Assembly: GCA_900550005.1 (NCBI GenBank)
Contig: URQL01000130.1
Location: forward strand, 1-5,270
DNA: 5,270 nucleotides
Reading direction: 5' to 3'
Source: an uncultured Erysipelotrichaceae bacterium
GTDB lineage: Bacteria > Bacillota_I > Bacilli_A > Erysipelotrichales > Coprobacillaceae
Below, in pieces: positions 4,615 through 5,270 of this stretch (the stretch's first letter is position 1; every line of letters starts with the position of its first letter). A model generated the notes under the pieces. The model ran no database searches, was not told the DNA's origin, and saw only the letters and a list, made by a program, of their open reading frames with translations. A program made the position numbers and the translations under genes.

Positions 4615-5270
4615 ATGGATATATTAGAAATAAAAAATGTAACATATAATTATTCAAATTCAAATGAGAAAGTATTATCATCAGTAAATCAAAAATTTGA
4701 AATTGGAAAATTTTATGCGATAATAGGAAAATCAGGTGCAGGAAAGTCAACATTACTTTCGCTATTAGCAGGTTTAGATAAACCACAAAAAGGTCAAATC
4801 TTATTTAAAGGAAATGATATAAAGAAAGATGGTTATAGTAATCATAGAAAAAATAACATATCGTTAGTTTTTCAAAACTATAATTTAATTGATTATTTAA
4901 CACCAATAGAAAATGTTAGATTAGTAAATAAAAATGCATCTGAAACAATCTTATTTGAATTAGGACTTGATAAAAGTCAAATAAATAGAAATGTAATGAA
5001 GTTATCAGGAGGACAACAACAAAGAGTGGCGATTGCAAGAGCACTAGTTTCAGAAGCCCCAATAATTTTAGCAGATGAACCTACTGGAAATCTTGATGTT
5101 GATACTGCTGGTGAAATAATTGAAATACTTAAAAAGTTAGCAAAAGAAAGAAATAAGTGTGTAATCGTGGTAACACATAGCAAAGAAGTTGCAAATTCTG
5201 CTGACATTATTTTAGAATTAAGAGATAGAAAGCTTAAGAAAATAAATAAAATTACTCAGGAGGTCAAATA
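4615..5270 (+). CDS. ABC transporter ATP-binding protein (MacB/LolD/Vex2 type), stop at or beyond the window edge
   Basis: This cytoplasmic ATPase has every motif: Walker A GKSGAGKST (38-46), Q-loop Gln87 in VFQNYNLI, signature LSGGQ (130-134), Walker B IILADEP with catalytic Glu155, D-loop NLD (159-161) and switch His188. ATP hydrolysis would power the FtsX-type permease encoded just upstream. ATG 4615 follows AGGAGA (4603-4608), which overlaps the permease stop TAG (4602-4604), so the two are closely coupled. The frame holds 218 codons to 5268, then TA at 5269-5270. A next base A or G would end it at 218 residues, a normal length for this subfamily, but the window does not show that base. 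All 8 Arg codons are AGA, and 12 of 23 Ile codons are ATA. Confidence 0.96.
   Translation, partial: MDILEIKNVTYNYSNSNEKVLSSVNQKFEIGKFYAIIGKSGAGKSTLLSLLAGLDKPQKGQILFKGNDIKKDGYSNHRKNNISLVFQNYNLIDYLTPIENVRLVNKNASETILFELGLDKSQINRNVMKLSGGQQQRVAIARALVSEAPIILADEPTGNLDVDTAGEIIEILKKLAKERNKCVIVVTHSKEVANSADIILELRDRKLKKINKITQEVK
5258..5263 (+). promoter_or_regulatory. ribosome binding site for an unseen downstream gene
   Basis: A perfect AGGAGG lies inside the last codons of the ATPase gene, 7 nt before the window end. It predicts a start codon at about 5271-5273, coupled to the ATPase stop. By analogy with permease-ATPase-permease exporters, the gene is probably a second FtsX-type permease. Confidence 0.65.

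Noticed and set aside
4601..4786. Minus-strand 61-codon frame over the ATPase start
   Set aside because: Antisense shadow of the Walker A region of the ATPase.
4977..5207. Minus-strand 76-codon frame over the ATPase signature region
   Set aside because: Antisense shadow of the conserved LSGGQ-Walker B segment, with no independent support.

Overview
The window is AT-rich DNA from a low-GC Gram-positive bacterium (Bacillota). Strong AGGAGG-type ribosome binding sites, the trmD-rplS-lepB order and a short putative L19 leader RNA all support this. The L19 and GyrI-like proteins and the transposase remnant recall Erysipelotrichia/Coprobacillaceae-type genomes; that narrower placement is from memory of similar proteins and is tentative.

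Part one (1-2907) is chromosomal backbone, all on the + strand. It starts with the 3' end of trmD (tRNA m1G37 methyltransferase). A putative rplS promoter and L19 autoregulatory leader follow, then rplS (ribosomal protein L19) with a clear terminator. Next come a type I signal peptidase (lepB/sip type) and, 2 bp later, a DeoR-like HTH/WYL transcription regulator. A 12-bp palindrome that includes the regulator's stop codon separates it from a GyrI-like ligand-binding protein with its own extended -10 promoter. The last ~33 residues of the GyrI-like protein do not look like the family: they form a hydrophobic helix that seems to come from another gene.

Part two (about 2800-3250) is a scar of gene fragments. 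After the foreign tail of the GyrI-like gene there is the N-terminal piece of an RpiR-type regulator, which lacks a proper start and is cut after about 40 codons. A minus-strand N-terminal piece of an ISNCY/IS1202-like transposase abuts it. This pattern fits repeated insertion and deletion at one site.

Part three (3243-5270) is an ABC transporter operon that looks acquired. It has a perfect consensus promoter (TTGACA, 17 bp, TATAAT), then an FtsX/MacB-type permease of 425 aa. Ten bp later comes its ATPase of 218 codons, whose stop codon probably straddles the window edge. A strong ribosome binding site at the very end announces another gene. Permease-ATPase-(permease) is the layout of the pneumococcal Vex123 exporter, so a second permease is predicted just outside. 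Arg and Ile codon use changes sharply between part one (CGN, ATT) and part three (AGA, ATA), which supports a different origin.

The most interesting features are: the consensus promoter, whose -35 box lies where the end of the remnant insertion sequence is expected and overlaps a divergent minus-strand promoter; the chimeric end of the GyrI-like gene; and the palindrome between the WYL regulator and the GyrI-like gene, which may be both terminator and operator. No CRISPR array, tRNA or rRNA was seen.
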